From positions 2,565,001 to 2,629,000 of the forward strand of contig NZ_CP101462.1 in the NCBI RefSeq assembly GCF_024362205.1: a DNA stretch of 64,000 nt, read 5' to 3'. The notes beneath the pieces were generated by a model that made no database searches, was not told where the DNA came from, and saw only the letters and a program-made list of their open reading frames with translations. The first letter of the stretch is position 1. The number at the start of each line of letters is the position of its first letter. This stretch comes from Exiguobacterium aurantiacum (GTDB taxonomy: Bacteria; Bacillota; Bacilli; Exiguobacteriales; Exiguobacteriaceae). Positions 51,597 through 61,278 of this stretch are shown here, piece after piece. The position numbers and the translations under genes were made by a program.

Positions 51597-53467
51597 GCTT
51601 CAACACTCTCCTCGTTAGATAAATTTGTTTCTTCACGTTTTTGGTACAAATCATGTCGCTGACTATAAAAACCTAATAGGTATTTACCTGATAACGGCTT
51701 GTTCGTAAAATCACTCGGATCAAGTTGTGAGCCCACCTCGTCAATCAATTTGTTAATGTAAGTTACTTTCCCACCAAGTTTCGCTTGATATGGTTGAAGT
51801 GCACTTTGAATCGTCAGCCATGTCCGTGCAGGATTTTGAGAAAATGCGTTCATGTAACGAATCGCATTGGTTGAACGATTTTCTTTCCCTAACGCTTTCC
51901 GCTCCAAATAGTCAGCCAGTGCTAATAATCGTCCAAATAAATAATCTCGATCTTTTAAATTTGAATCTAATGCCACAGTCATCCCTTCCTTCTTGTTAAT
52001 CATTCCACAGGCGATTTGTAACGTTTTCTCCCACTCCCAAGCTTCTAGCCCTACCGGATTCGATGCTCGTTGAATTAAACAACGGCGAACATCATCTGGT
52101 ACGATACGCCCGTCCACTACACACGGAACCAGTCTTTCCACAGTGGCTTTTATCAACTTTTCATTAGCACGCGGGCCATAAGCCGCCGTTGCGATATCGT
52201 GCAAAGATGGCGCACCGATGAAAACTCGACGTTTTTTCTCACGGTCAAAGTAGACATATTCCCACGGATGTTCAGTGTGCCAAGATTCGAGTCGCTTAAA
52301 GTATTGTTCTTGATCAAATGAACGATAATAAAGAATCGCTAAGCGACCTGTCGTTGCCGCATCGATTATTAAAATGTTCACTGTTTGTTGAGGTAATTTT
52401 CTTTTATAACCGATGAGTGCATCAGAAAATGCTCGTGCCCCGTCTCGGTTCGTATCGAATACTTCTTTCTCCTCCACGTCGTTAAACAACGCAGCAAGTG
52501 AAAAAGTCGAATCAACCGCACTCGGCATCTCGGTCACTTGACTCCCCCAGACAAGGAAAACACGTTGATCAATCAGTTTCCCTTGTCTTTGAATAAGCCA
52601 TTTAAGTGCATTGTGTGCTTTTTGCGATACTTCGTAACTAATCGTCGCTGCTTCAGAGGCTTTATCAAAGCGGCCACGATACGTGAACCCACTACTGTCG
52701 TTTGCTGAGATGAGCTTTGCTTTATCTCCAGCATTACGGATTTTATTCGCATGTTTGGTGGAACCAACTTTTTGTTCTCCCGTTACAAAACATAATGTAG
52801 AGTCCCCTGCTTGTTCAGCATAGTAAGCGATAAATGATTGATAAAACTCTGAATCTTGCCATGGCTCTTTATAAAGCTGTTCTGATGAATGAACATGAAA
52901 ACGTATAAACGCTCCTTCCATTCCACCGGTAACTATGGAGTAGATTTTCGGCTTTTCTTCTTTATCCTTCCACGTCCATTTCAACGTGCCATCAGTCTCT
53001 GTGAAAAGTACTTTCTCGTTCACTAAATCTTCAATGAGTCGTCCCTTTTGTAAGTACGTATAGATACTCTTCAACCGATCAAATCCATGAGAGGATTCAG
53101 ACCATTTTTTTAGGTTATTAATGTACACTTGATACGCATTGTCTTTTTTATACACTCCGCCAAATGCTTCATAATCCCCAGCCACATAAGGTAATTTGTC
53201 ATGTAACGGATACGGGGCTATCACACTCCCTGCTCGGCTAGATGAATCTTCGGTGCTTGGAATTAATGTATTTCCGCCTCCCTTCTCAATCACTTCAGCC
53301 GTGTGGAATTCGCCATTTGGGGTTATGTTGACAGTTATGTGAGCTGTTTGTGTCGTATGAGAAATCGGAAGCAACGTGAACGTCTTTCCTTCCCAACGAC
53401 TTTCTGATTTACCTACTTCATCGAGATGTTGATTGTATGTCTCGTATAGCTGTTGCCAAACGCTCAT
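51593..53467 (-). CDS. cas8c: Cas8c (Csd1) large subunit
   Basis: 624 residues, usual for Csd1. Recognises the PAM and holds target DNA in the I-C Cascade complex; in this subtype an internal start also makes the small subunit Cas11c from its 3' part, which may be true here but was not traced. Conserved-looking stretches include FRFHVHSSEQ-type AFIRFHVHSS and ALKWLIQRQGK. Gap of 11 bp after cas5. Confidence 0.94.
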   Translation of the reverse strand: MSVWQQLYETYNQHLDEVGKSESRWEGKTFTLLPISHTTQTAHITVNITPNGEFHTAEVIEKGGGNTLIPSTEDSSSRAGSVIAPYPLHDKLPYVAGDYEAFGGVYKKDNAYQVYINNLKKWSESSHGFDRLKSIYTYLQKGRLIEDLVNEKVLFTETDGTLKWTWKDKEEKPKIYSIVTGGMEGAFIRFHVHSSEQLYKEPWQDSEFYQSFIAYYAEQAGDSTLCFVTGEQKVGSTKHANKIRNAGDKAKLISANDSSGFTYRGRFDKASEAATISYEVSQKAHNALKWLIQRQGKLIDQRVFLVWGSQVTEMPSAVDSTFSLAALFNDVEEKEVFDTNRDGARAFSDALIGYKRKLPQQTVNILIIDAATTGRLAILYYRSFDQEQYFKRLESWHTEHPWEYVYFDREKKRRVFIGAPSLHDIATAAYGPRANEKLIKATVERLVPCVVDGRIVPDDVRRCLIQRASNPVGLEAWEWEKTLQIACGMINKKEGMTVALDSNLKDRDYLFGRLLALADYLERKALGKENRSTNAIRYMNAFSQNPARTWLTIQSALQPYQAKLGGKVTYINKLIDEVGSQLDPSDFTNKPLSGKYLLGFYSQRHDLYQKREETNLSNEESVEA

Positions 53468-53478
53468 GCCATCACCTC

Positions 53479-54177
53479 CTATAGTTGTTCATGCAACAAA
53501 TCTACTGGTTCAATATCATCTGCTGTAAATGTTTTTGCTTGCATTTTTTTAATCGGTTGGACAAGTGAACAGTCTTCTGGTCTTGTGAAAGTGATCACCC
53601 CATTTTTCATCACTGGATGCCACAAACGAACGGCAAGTTCATTAACCCCTGTCTCGTCGGGATAATTGAATCCGTGAACCATGGTTCCGAAATGAAGATC
53701 CACTCCATCGTAAAAACCTTCTCCTTGATCAAATTCAATGGGCTCTACGTATGCTTGGCATTCTCTTGCCCCCAGGAAAATATCTCTTCGACCACCCGCT
53801 TCCAGCGAACGTTTCAGAATGGCATAATGCTTTCCTTCATTTCGATCAAACGCTAAATCAGGACGGTGTGGATTGAATTCGAAATGCGCTCGAACGTGAT
53901 AGCACACGTCCCGCAAATACGTGTAGTGCGCTAGAGAATTCCCACCACTATACTCAATTGGCCGCATCCCCTTTGACTCCATTTTAATCGGCTTCATAAT
54001 CCGAATCGCATCGACGACCATGACAATCGTCGGCTTCCAGTAAATCGATTCGACAATCCCTTTCATGGCCTGATACGTTGGGATTTGATAGGACATTTTC
54101 TCGCCACCTAGTTTAGTTAATGGATCCGTAAACAAGGCGTAATCCCCATAAACTTTAAATTCAATCGTATTTCGCAT
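53479..54177 (-). CDS. cas5: Cas5 (Cas5d type) crRNA-processing subunit
   Basis: 232 residues. [20 protein letters not shown] and [14 protein letters not shown] are typical of the I-C variant, which replaces Cas6 as the endonuclease that cuts pre-crRNA at the repeat hairpin. No cas6 gene is present, consistent with this. Lies 15 bp after cas3. Confidence 0.95.
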   Translation of the reverse strand: MRNTIEFKVYGDYALFTDPLTKLGGEKMSYQIPTYQAMKGIVESIYWKPTIVMVVDAIRIMKPIKMESKGMRPIEYSGGNSLAHYTYLRDVCYHVRAHFEFNPHRPDLAFDRNEGKHYAILKRSLEAGGRRDIFLGARECQAYVEPIEFDQGEGFYDGVDLHFGTMVHGFNYPDETGVNELAVRLWHPVMKNGVITFTRPEDCSLVQPIKKMQAKTFTADDIEPVDLLHEQL

Positions 54178-54192
54178 AAGGGTCTCCTTTCA

Positions 54193-56532
54193 TCACATGA
54201 ATAAATTTTGCATCTCAGAATCTTGAGAAAGATTTAGCCCGTACTGTTCATCGTATGCGGTTGGTTGCAATGCGAGCAATCGACCATCCAGTAAAGAAAC
54301 AATCCCCCCACTTTGCTCAAGTGCTTGTCGTTCATGGTTATAAATACTGATCGTGTATTGTTGAGATTCCTTTAACCACTTCCGCGCATCTTCCCAATTG
54401 ATGTCGCCATTCAAGAGTGCAATCAATTCTTCTCCCTTATCTCCATAAGGGGCGAGCACGTCGTCTGTTTGCTGATCGATTACGTGAAAGTTGTCAGCAA
54501 CCGTTCGATGACGAGCCACAAGTAACATCGAGGTATCACTAATACGATGCTGATTTTTCGTCCCGTCAAACAACATCGAGGCCAATGTCGAACCTTTTAC
54601 TGGGTAATCTAAGTCAACTTCCCTGAGTTGATAAAACTCTTGGAAATATCGATTCATCGCAAGAACGGATAGTAACTCTCCACCATAAGCGTTCGAATCT
54701 CGCTGTAAATCGACGACCAATCGTTTAACAATTTCCTGCCCTTTTGCGATATCAGTTAATTTCGAGACATTTTCCTCAACGTGATTGATTAAGTAGACTG
54801 TTCGCCGTTCTACCTCACCATGTCGATTGCAACGTCCGGCTGCCTGAGCGATTGAATCAAGCCCTGCGAACGAGCGAATAACACATTGAAAGCTAACATC
54901 GACTCCCGCTTCTATCAGTTGGGTGCTTATACAAATCACTCGCTTACCGGTATCGAGTCGCCCATTGATTTTTTCTAATATGCACTTTCGATGAGCAGCG
55001 CACATCGATGTACTCAAGTGATAAACTTCATCTTCGGAAAACGACGATTTCAATGATTCGTATAACCTACGAACAACTGTCTTTGTATTTAAAATGATTA
55101 AAACACTTTGATTGAGTGCGGCTTTGTCTCGCACAAATAAGTCAAGTCGAGCCGTATCAAATTCATCTGGAACAACTTCAATCTCTGTACGTTTAAACGC
55201 ATCAACAACAGTCGATAAACCTTGAATCATTTCTCCGTCACTCGTTAATCGATGTTTAACAAAATCCAATGCTGGTTGTGTAGCCGTACATAGAATCACA
55301 CTTGAACTTAGTCCGTCTTTTAAGAAATTCAGAGATTCATTGAATAGCGATACGCATTTTGTAGGAACTTTTTGTACTTCATCAAAAATGACGACCGCTT
55401 CACTTAAATGATGAAGACGCCGCGTGTTACGGTTTCCTTTCGCATAAAACGTGTTTAAGTATTGAACCATCGTCGTAAAGATGACGGGGGCATCCCAATT
55501 GTCTTTCGCTAAATTCAATTTTGCCTGTAAACTCATTTCATCTTCCGAAGCATCATCTAATTGAATGACATTAGAATGGTGCTCGACGATTTCTTCAGTG
55601 TTTAAAACTGCTCTCGCGACTTGAGCGTTCTGCTCAATAATTGTCGTAAAAGGTACAACATAAATAATTCTTTTTTTCTGATGATGAGAAGCGTGGTGTA
55701 GAGCATAACGTAGGCTTGCCAACGTTTTTCCCCCACCTGTCGGAATCGAAAGTGTATAAACCCCGCTCGGTCGTTCAGCATACTGCATGCACTGCTCAGA
55801 CATTTGCTGCCGAAGAACATTTATCGTGGAAACAGTTGAACGATTGTTTTTCAAAGAGGATAAATGTCGCTCTAAATTTTCTTTTAACACTTGTAGATCA
55901 ACAGCTAAACTGGAGTCGACCCCCTTCTCTTCAAACTGTCTTGTATTTGTTCGATCTGCATCGATCAAAATGCTGAAGACTAACTTTGTAAGAAAAGTGG
56001 AGTTTACTAGCGTCTGCCCGATTCGTTCCAAATAACTCATCAATTGTTGAGAAGCTGCTTCCGTATAATTCATGAAGTCTGGTTCTGATATCACTTCATC
56101 AAAGAATCGCTTTTTACATACTTCGTATTCATCTAATACTTTCAATTCAACTCGTTGTAGAAAAGGTGAGTCTTCACCTTGAATATAATCATGAAGGTTT
56201 CCGTGATGCGATATGATCGCGTTGCTCACAATTTCTCCCAATAACTGGTCAGGCATTTTTCTTTTTAACGTTTCGAACAATAAACGTCCGCCCGCTGTAG
56301 CATGATCTACTTCGCCTCGCCTCACCTTCTCTCCTGAAACGGCTCGACGTATGTAATGTTGAAACGCATCACTGTACTTGCCCATATCATGTAGCAAGGC
56401 TGCAAGACCACAAACTTTTGAGATTCCAAGAGAGTTACCCCATCTCTCTGCTAATAATTTCGTATCTAATAAATGTTGATGAACGGATTGAATTTCTCCA
56501 TCTTCAACGCGTACATGAGCGATATATTCCAC
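54193..56532 (-). CDS. cas3: Cas3 helicase-nuclease
   Basis: 779 residues. N-terminal HD nuclease (HQHLLDTK, LLHDMGKYSDAF, ISHHG), then an SF2 helicase: Walker A SIPTGGGKTLAS, DEVQ box VVIFDEVQKVP, motif III LCTATQPA, motif VI QAAGRCNRHGE. Degrades target DNA after Cascade binding. The start is a GTG at 56532, 9 nt from GGGAGG; the frame is open 36 bases further. First gene of the cas operon; an inverted repeat AGGTG-TTTG-CACCT lies at 56574-56587 in its leader. Confidence 0.96.
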   Translation of the reverse strand: MEYIAHVRVEDGEIQSVHQHLLDTKLLAERWGNSLGISKVCGLAALLHDMGKYSDAFQHYIRRAVSGEKVRRGEVDHATAGGRLLFETLKRKMPDQLLGEIVSNAIISHHGNLHDYIQGEDSPFLQRVELKVLDEYEVCKKRFFDEVISEPDFMNYTEAASQQLMSYLERIGQTLVNSTFLTKLVFSILIDADRTNTRQFEEKGVDSSLAVDLQVLKENLERHLSSLKNNRSTVSTINVLRQQMSEQCMQYAERPSGVYTLSIPTGGGKTLASLRYALHHASHHQKKRIIYVVPFTTIIEQNAQVARAVLNTEEIVEHHSNVIQLDDASEDEMSLQAKLNLAKDNWDAPVIFTTMVQYLNTFYAKGNRNTRRLHHLSEAVVIFDEVQKVPTKCVSLFNESLNFLKDGLSSSVILCTATQPALDFVKHRLTSDGEMIQGLSTVVDAFKRTEIEVVPDEFDTARLDLFVRDKAALNQSVLIILNTKTVVRRLYESLKSSFSEDEVYHLSTSMCAAHRKCILEKINGRLDTGKRVICISTQLIEAGVDVSFQCVIRSFAGLDSIAQAAGRCNRHGEVERRTVYLINHVEENVSKLTDIAKGQEIVKRLVVDLQRDSNAYGGELLSVLAMNRYFQEFYQLREVDLDYPVKGSTLASMLFDGTKNQHRISDTSMLLVARHRTVADNFHVIDQQTDDVLAPYGDKGEELIALLNGDINWEDARKWLKESQQYTISIYNHERQALEQSGGIVSLLDGRLLALQPTAYDEQYGLNLSQDSEMQNLFM

Positions 56533-56643
56533 AATCCTATTCCTCCCTAAGCCTTTAAAACATTCCACAAAATAGGTGTTTGCACCTTCATTTCATTACA
56601 TTATTTTACTTTAGGTGGTTACTTTTTCTTTTCAGGTTCAAAT

Positions 56644-56666
56644 AAAAAAAGCGACATTCGCCGCTC
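56644..56666 (-). terminator. Terminator after the membrane protein gene at 56.7 kb
   Basis: Short hairpin GCGA/TCGC within AGCG...CGCT, followed by seven T on the minus strand. Confidence 0.65.
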
Positions 56667-56721
56667 TTATACTTGCCTTGATCCCTAAGTATCCAGTTCA
56701 ATATACTAACTATTTATCTAA

Positions 56722-57186
56722 TTATTTAGCGAAACTCAAGTCATGCCGACTCGGATGCTCCGGGTCAATCTGTCGGATCTTCCGCTCGTAATGTATCGTC
56801 GTGGCTGCCTGGGCAGCAATCGCACCAAAGAAAATGACGAGCCACAAAAGCAAGTTTGACTGCATCCCGTTCTTAAATAAGATGTAGAATCCAATCGCCC
56901 CGAACAATGAGACGGCATTGCGACCGACATACGTGCGGCGAATGAACTTCTGGACGGGTGGTTCGTTCGTCAATCGTTGCATGAATCGGCTCTCGCGCCA
57001 CTCCAAATAGATCAACACGACGAGCGCCGCTAAAAAGGCAATTCCATAACCGGTTTGAAACTCGTTCATGACCAATAACGCAAATGATATCCCGACCGCG
57101 ATGACGACCGATACGTGCAAGGGCATCCATCTTTTTTGATACGATTGAATCGAACGCATTCGTGCTTGTTTCTCCATTCCCATCAC
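56722..57186 (-). CDS. Small four-helix membrane protein, distant copy of the tandem family
   Basis: 154 residues. Same plan as the 29-32 kb array: helix hairpin, Arg-rich loop ESRFMQRLTNEPPVQKFIRR, second hairpin, short tail (HPSRHDLSFAK). It lies just upstream of the cas operon on the same strand but has its own terminator. Function unknown. Confidence 0.76.
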   Translation of the reverse strand: MMGMEKQARMRSIQSYQKRWMPLHVSVVIAVGISFALLVMNEFQTGYGIAFLAALVVLIYLEWRESRFMQRLTNEPPVQKFIRRTYVGRNAVSLFGAIGFYILFKNGMQSNLLLWLVIFFGAIAAQAATTIHYERKIRQIDPEHPSRHDLSFAK

Positions 57187-57357
57187 CTCGTTTCTATGTA
57201 CGTGAGCAAATTGACTTTAGTTTCGTTAAAGTAATACTCTCTGATTAGACTGCATAAATTTGGATGATTCCTCCCGCTTAATCAAAATGAAATAATTAAA
57301 AAGCCTAATATATGGTATTATCTTCATAGTTTATTTATTGATTAGGGAGGAACAAAG

Positions 57358-57975
57358 ATGAAAAACGTGTTCGTTTATTCGATCGGAATTGCTTTAATCC
57401 TATTTTCGTTGATTATATCGATGCCATCTGTTTCAGCTGCGTCAAAAAAAGAAAATCGTGCTATTATGGGAACGTCGGCATTAACACCTCAACAGATGGC
57501 GGACTTTGTCAAAAAGAAAAATCCGAAAAACGTCCGGCTTGAAGGTGTGACCGTCGAAGAACTCGCCAAGCTGTTCGTCGTCATCGGAGCAAAAGAAGGT
57601 GTCCGTGGCGATGTCGCGTTCGCGCAAGCATTGAAAGAGACCGGCTATTTCAGTTACAAAGGGGACGTCCTCCCAAGGCAACACAATTATGCGGGTATCG
57701 GCACGAGCGGTAACGGGGTAAAAGGCCATACGTTCCGCTCGCCTTTCCGAGGCGTCACGGCCCATATTCAGCATTTGAAGGCCTACGCTTCGAAAGACAA
57801 ACTGAACATGAAGCTCGTGGACCCTCGCTTCCGTTACGTGAAACGAGGATCCGCCCCAACATGGCCCGCCCTCCAAGGCAAATGGGCGATGCAGCCGAGA
57901 GGCAACTATGGCAACGACATCCTTACGATTTACAAAGAGATGGAACGAACAAAACTTCGCGTCGCCAAAAAATGA
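57358..57975 (+). CDS. Secreted glucosaminidase-domain protein
   Basis: 205 residues. Signal peptide ending near PSVSAAS, then a glucosaminidase-type lytic domain: VIGAKEGVRGDVAFAQALKE with the catalytic Glu in LKETGYF, followed by QHNYAGIGTSGNGVKG. Probably cuts glycan strands of peptidoglycan. No wall-binding repeats. ATG with GGGAGG. Confidence 0.88.
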   Translation: MKNVFVYSIGIALILFSLIISMPSVSAASKKENRAIMGTSALTPQQMADFVKKKNPKNVRLEGVTVEELAKLFVVIGAKEGVRGDVAFAQALKETGYFSYKGDVLPRQHNYAGIGTSGNGVKGHTFRSPFRGVTAHIQHLKAYASKDKLNMKLVDPRFRYVKRGSAPTWPALQGKWAMQPRGNYGNDILTIYKEMERTKLRVAKK

Positions 57976-58008
57976 ATGACCTACAATGACTTACAGAGGT
58001 GAAAGATA

Positions 58009-58086
58009 GTGACTTGCAACCAAGTACGATTGTTTAGCGGACTCGCACTTCTCGTGACCGGCGTCGCTTTACTACTTAAACGTTAA
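58009..58086 (+). CDS. 25-residue single-helix membrane peptide
   Basis: Reads M-TCNQVRLFSGLALLVTGVAL, then LLKR and stop. GTG start 7 nt after AGAGGTG, and a strong terminator immediately after the stop. One hydrophobic helix with a basic end, similar to half of a DUF2892 unit. A real small gene is suggested by the ribosome site plus terminator; function unknown. Confidence 0.6.
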   Translation: MTCNQVRLFSGLALLVTGVALLLKR

Positions 58087-58087
58087 C

Positions 58088-58121
58088 AAGCATTCGGGGT
58101 ATTTGCCCCGATGCTTTTTTA
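58088..58121 (+). terminator. Terminator after the small peptide gene
   Basis: AGCAT-CGGGG/CCCCG-ATGCT hairpin (one extra T in the left arm), followed by six T. Confidence 0.92.
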
Positions 58122-58191
58122 TGTTTCCTGTAAACTATAAAGAAGACATTTAGACGTGACCGATATAACGTCCGTTAAGGAGGAACAGAGC

Positions 58192-58806
58192 ATGTCGACT
58201 TGGGATAAACGATTCAACACGGATGAGTATGTGTACGGGGAAACACCGAACGCCTTTGTGAAGCAACAGGCACCCCTGTTCAAACAAGGGATGCGCGTGC
58301 TCGCAATCGCTGAAGGGGAAGGACGAAATGCAGTTTGGCTTGCAGAACAAGGAGTCGACGTGGACATGTGGGACTACTCGCAAGTCGGTCTCGACAAAGC
58401 AAACCGGTTAGCGGAACGTCGCGGAGTCACCCTTCACACCCGTCTCGTCGATTTGGCCGAGGCCGATTGGCCGGAAGACACCTATGACGCGATCGTCTGT
58501 ATTTACGGACATTTCCCCGCTCATGTGAAAAAGTCCGTCGTTGCTGGTGTCAACCGAGCCCTAAAGCCAGGCGGTTATTTTGTAACGGAAGTCTACAGTG
58601 AGGCGCAACTCGCTTACGGGACGGGCGGTCCGAAGCAAAAAGAACTGCTTTATACACCAGCCGATTTTGCCCCACTCATGGATGCATTCAAAACGATTCA
58701 CTTTTTTGACGGGACCGTCGAACGACACGAAGGTGCGCTCCATAACGGTGAATCGGCGGTGTTGCAATATATCGTACAAAAACATCACTCAATCGAAGAA
58801 TTGTAA
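58192..58806 (+). CDS. Class I SAM-dependent methyltransferase
   Basis: 204 residues. Opening WDKRFNTDEYVYGETPNAFV, SAM motif I VLAIAEGEGRNAVWLAEQG, then VDMWDYSQVGLDKA and the acidic loop DAIVCIYGHFP. Resembles TehB-like and YqjQ-neighbourhood methyltransferases; substrate unknown. The ATG at 58192 follows AAGGAGG. Its 3' end overlaps the convergent kinase gene by 22 bases. Confidence 0.9.
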   Translation: MSTWDKRFNTDEYVYGETPNAFVKQQAPLFKQGMRVLAIAEGEGRNAVWLAEQGVDVDMWDYSQVGLDKANRLAERRGVTLHTRLVDLAEADWPEDTYDAIVCIYGHFPAHVKKSVVAGVNRALKPGGYFVTEVYSEAQLAYGTGGPKQKELLYTPADFAPLMDAFKTIHFFDGTVERHEGALHNGESAVLQYIVQKHHSIEEL

Positions 58807-59879
58807 TCTCGTTCGATTCGAAAACAGGCTTCGAAACAAATCCGATTCTCCCCTGAAGCATATGCCGTCAACGTGCCTTCATGCAGGAGCATGATTTGCC
58901 GGGCAATCGACAGGCCAAGACCATCACCCGGCGTCTCGCCTCGTGATGCGTCCACCCGATACGTCCGGTCAAACAAATGGTCGATGGACGCAATCGTCTG
59001 GGGTGTCGTCTCATTACACAGTTGCCATAAGACATGCTCGTCTCGTTCAACGAGTGTCAATTCGATTGGTCCACCTGGTGTCGCGTATTTCAATGCGTTC
59101 GACATCAAGTTCTGAAAGACGCGAATCAGTTGGTCTTGATCAGCTTCGATGTAGAGATCCGATTGCACATTGATCGATATGCGAGATCCGGCCTCTTCAA
59201 ACAATGGGCCCATCTCGTGGACGAGCTGCGTCGTCAACAGACTGATATTCATCCGATGTTTCAAGAGCGTCACTTGAGATGAGTATAAGCGGTTTACATC
59301 CATCAACTGATCGAGCAATTGTTCGAGCTGGGCCGTTTTCTCGTTCAATACGTTGAAATGACTCCGTTCGACATCCGTCACGGCACGTTCGCTTTCAAGC
59401 AATTGCAGGTAGCCACGAATGCTCGTCAACGGTGTCCGTAAGTCGTGGGACAGGTTCGAGAACAGTTGATTGCGTTCTTCTTCGTGAGCCCGTTCTTTTT
59501 CGAACAGGTGTTGCAACTGCTTTGACATCCAATTCACGCTTTGCCCCAGTGAAGCCAGTTCATCCCGACCTTCCACTTCGACCGTCCGACCGAGGTCACC
59601 ACTAGCGATTCGCTCAATCTCGCTCGACAAATACGTGATCTTGCGTAACGTTTTGCGCATCATCAATGAGAAGCCGATCACAAAAATAAAAATCGTAATA
59701 AACGTCACGGTCAAAAAGGCAAGATTGGACGTTAATGGCTCAGGCGTGGTCTCATTCCGAATGTAATACATGCTGATTGAGTAGCCCATGATTAAAAACG
59801 CGATCGTGGCGATGAGTGCATTGATTAAGATAATCCCAATCAGCTTGACGAGTAATCGGTCCCACTGTCGCTGCTTCAT
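58785..59879 (-). CDS. Sensor histidine kinase of a two-component system
   Basis: 364 residues. Two helices (about 12-35 and 55-75) with a very short extracellular loop, HAMP (YLSSEIERIASGDLGRTVEV), HisKA with FSNLSHDLRTPLTSIRGYL, and ATPase domain (NLMSNALKYATPGG; GDGLGLSIARQIM). The short sensor loop suggests sensing in or at the membrane. Start overlaps the response regulator stop by ATGA. Confidence 0.93.
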   Translation of the reverse strand: MKQRQWDRLLVKLIGIILINALIATIAFLIMGYSISMYYIRNETTPEPLTSNLAFLTVTFITIFIFVIGFSLMMRKTLRKITYLSSEIERIASGDLGRTVEVEGRDELASLGQSVNWMSKQLQHLFEKERAHEEERNQLFSNLSHDLRTPLTSIRGYLQLLESERAVTDVERSHFNVLNEKTAQLEQLLDQLMDVNRLYSSQVTLLKHRMNISLLTTQLVHEMGPLFEEAGSRISINVQSDLYIEADQDQLIRVFQNLMSNALKYATPGGPIELTLVERDEHVLWQLCNETTPQTIASIDHLFDRTYRVDASRGETPGDGLGLSIARQIMLLHEGTLTAYASGENRICFEACFRIERDYNSSIE

Positions 59880-60568
59880 AACCGATACCCTACGCCCCAA
59901 ACCGTCTTGATAAACGATGGTTTCCGAGGCGTATCTTCTATTTTCTCGCGAATTTTTGTGATGTGCACCATCACGGTATTATCGACCTCAAACGCATCCT
60001 CTCCCCACACGGCCTCATAAATTTGTTCGACCGTCAGCACTTGATTCGGATGCCGCATGAAATAGGCGAGAATATCAAATTCTTTTGGGGTGAGGCGAAT
60101 CAGCGTCTCGCCTTTTTGGCATTGCCTCGTCTGCACATCGAGCGTCAATTCTTGAAACATGAGTTTTCCAGACTGGCTCGCTTGATGTGCCCCATAGTCA
60201 CGATAACGTCGGAGCAACGACTTGACCCGAAGTGTCACTTCGAGCGGGTTGAACGGCTTTTTCATATAGTCATCCGCTCCGACAGAAATGCCTTGCATCA
60301 AATCCAAGTCACTCGTTTTAGCCGTTAGCATCAAGATTGGCATGAACTGTGTCTTCCGGATTTCGATGCATGTGGAAATGCCGTCCATGACGGGCATCAT
60401 CCAATCCAAAATGAGTAAATCGATCGGTTCATGCGCGACGATGTCGAGCACCTCTTGCCCTGTTTTCGCAAACCGAAGCGCATATCCTTCGTTCTTCAAA
60501 TAAATCGCGAGCAGCTCGCGAATTGCCTCATCGTCATCAGCAATCAAAATGGTCGGTTGTGACCGCAT
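59876..60568 (-). CDS. OmpR-family response regulator
   Basis: 230 residues. Receiver with acidic pair DDDEA, phospho-Asp in LLILDWMMPVMDG, and Lys of MKKPFNPLEV; C-terminal winged helix (RLTPKEFDILAYFMRHPNQVLTV in part, VHITKIREKIED). Encoded upstream of its kinase. Tandem TTCTTAAGAT repeats lie between it and the divergent DedA gene. Confidence 0.95.
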   Translation of the reverse strand: MRSQPTILIADDDEAIRELLAIYLKNEGYALRFAKTGQEVLDIVAHEPIDLLILDWMMPVMDGISTCIEIRKTQFMPILMLTAKTSDLDLMQGISVGADDYMKKPFNPLEVTLRVKSLLRRYRDYGAHQASQSGKLMFQELTLDVQTRQCQKGETLIRLTPKEFDILAYFMRHPNQVLTVEQIYEAVWGEDAFEVDNTVMVHITKIREKIEDTPRKPSFIKTVWGVGYRL

Positions 60569-60687
60569 GTTCTTCCTCCTTACTTGAATACGCGTTATTA
60601 TGGACGTTCTAAGCAGTCGTCTCGATTGAACTTAGCGTAGCATCTTTTTTCTGCTTCTGTTCCATCCTACGCGTCAACTTGTCTATT

Positions 60688-60750
60688 TATCTTAAGTGTA
60701 CCGAGCGGATTGCAACGACTTCTGTGGTACTTCTTAAGATTTCTTAAGAT
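60688..60750. promoter_or_regulatory. Candidate response-regulator sites (CTTAAG repeats)
   Basis: Two perfect adjacent 10-bp copies TTCTTAAGAT (60731-60750), one helical turn apart as expected for an OmpR-type dimer, plus a related TATCTTAAG at 60688-60696, all in the divergent region between regulator and DedA genes. Confidence 0.72.
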
Positions 60751-60811
60751 GACGCTAAAAACTCCTTACGTTTGTCGGGGAATACTAGACAAAGATAAGG
60801 AGTGAACGAAC

Positions 60812-61276
60812 ATGGAATTATTGACACAATACGTGATGCTCGCCATCGGCATCATGTTTACCCCACTATCAGACGACGTATTGATGATTACCCATCTGAC
60901 CGTCGCACCATCTGGCTTGGCGCTCTTCATCACGACGTGGGTCGTCTTCACGCTCGCGTTCAGTTGGTTTTATGTTGTCGGCCGCGGACTCCATCGCGTG
61001 ATTCCGACTTCCAAGCGCAATTCCCGGTACTTGAATCGGGCGAAGGCACTCTATGAGAAGCATGGGTCACGGATTGTCCTCATCTCGTACTTTATTCCCG
61101 GCCTGCGCCATCCGCTCCACTACGTCGCCGGATTCACGTCACTCAAGTTTCGGACGTATGCATTCTACAATGCCATCTCGGCCTTTCTTTATACGGGCGC
61201 CTGGTTCATCGTGATTCGCTTAGCCGGGGATATTCCTGCATTTCAACAGCTCCAAAATTGGGTCCTGTCTTTATGA
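60812..61276 (+). CDS. DedA-family (VTT domain) membrane protein
   Basis: 154 residues, on the short side. Has the family segment YEKHGSRIVLISYFIPGLRHPLHYVAG in two parts (the FxPGxR motif) and about four helices. DedA proteins act in lipid flipping and envelope homeostasis. Divergent from a two-component system whose likely binding sites lie upstream, suggesting that system controls it. ATG after AAGGAG. Confidence 0.87.
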   Translation: MELLTQYVMLAIGIMFTPLSDDVLMITHLTVAPSGLALFITTWVVFTLAFSWFYVVGRGLHRVIPTSKRNSRYLNRAKALYEKHGSRIVLISYFIPGLRHPLHYVAGFTSLKFRTYAFYNAISAFLYTGAWFIVIRLAGDIPAFQQLQNWVLSL

Positions 61277-61278
61277 CA

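Noticed and set aside
56574-56587. Operator AGGTG-TTTG-CACCT before cas3
   Set aside because: Short five-base arms could arise by chance and no regulator is adjacent; noted in the cas3 entry but not called as a site.
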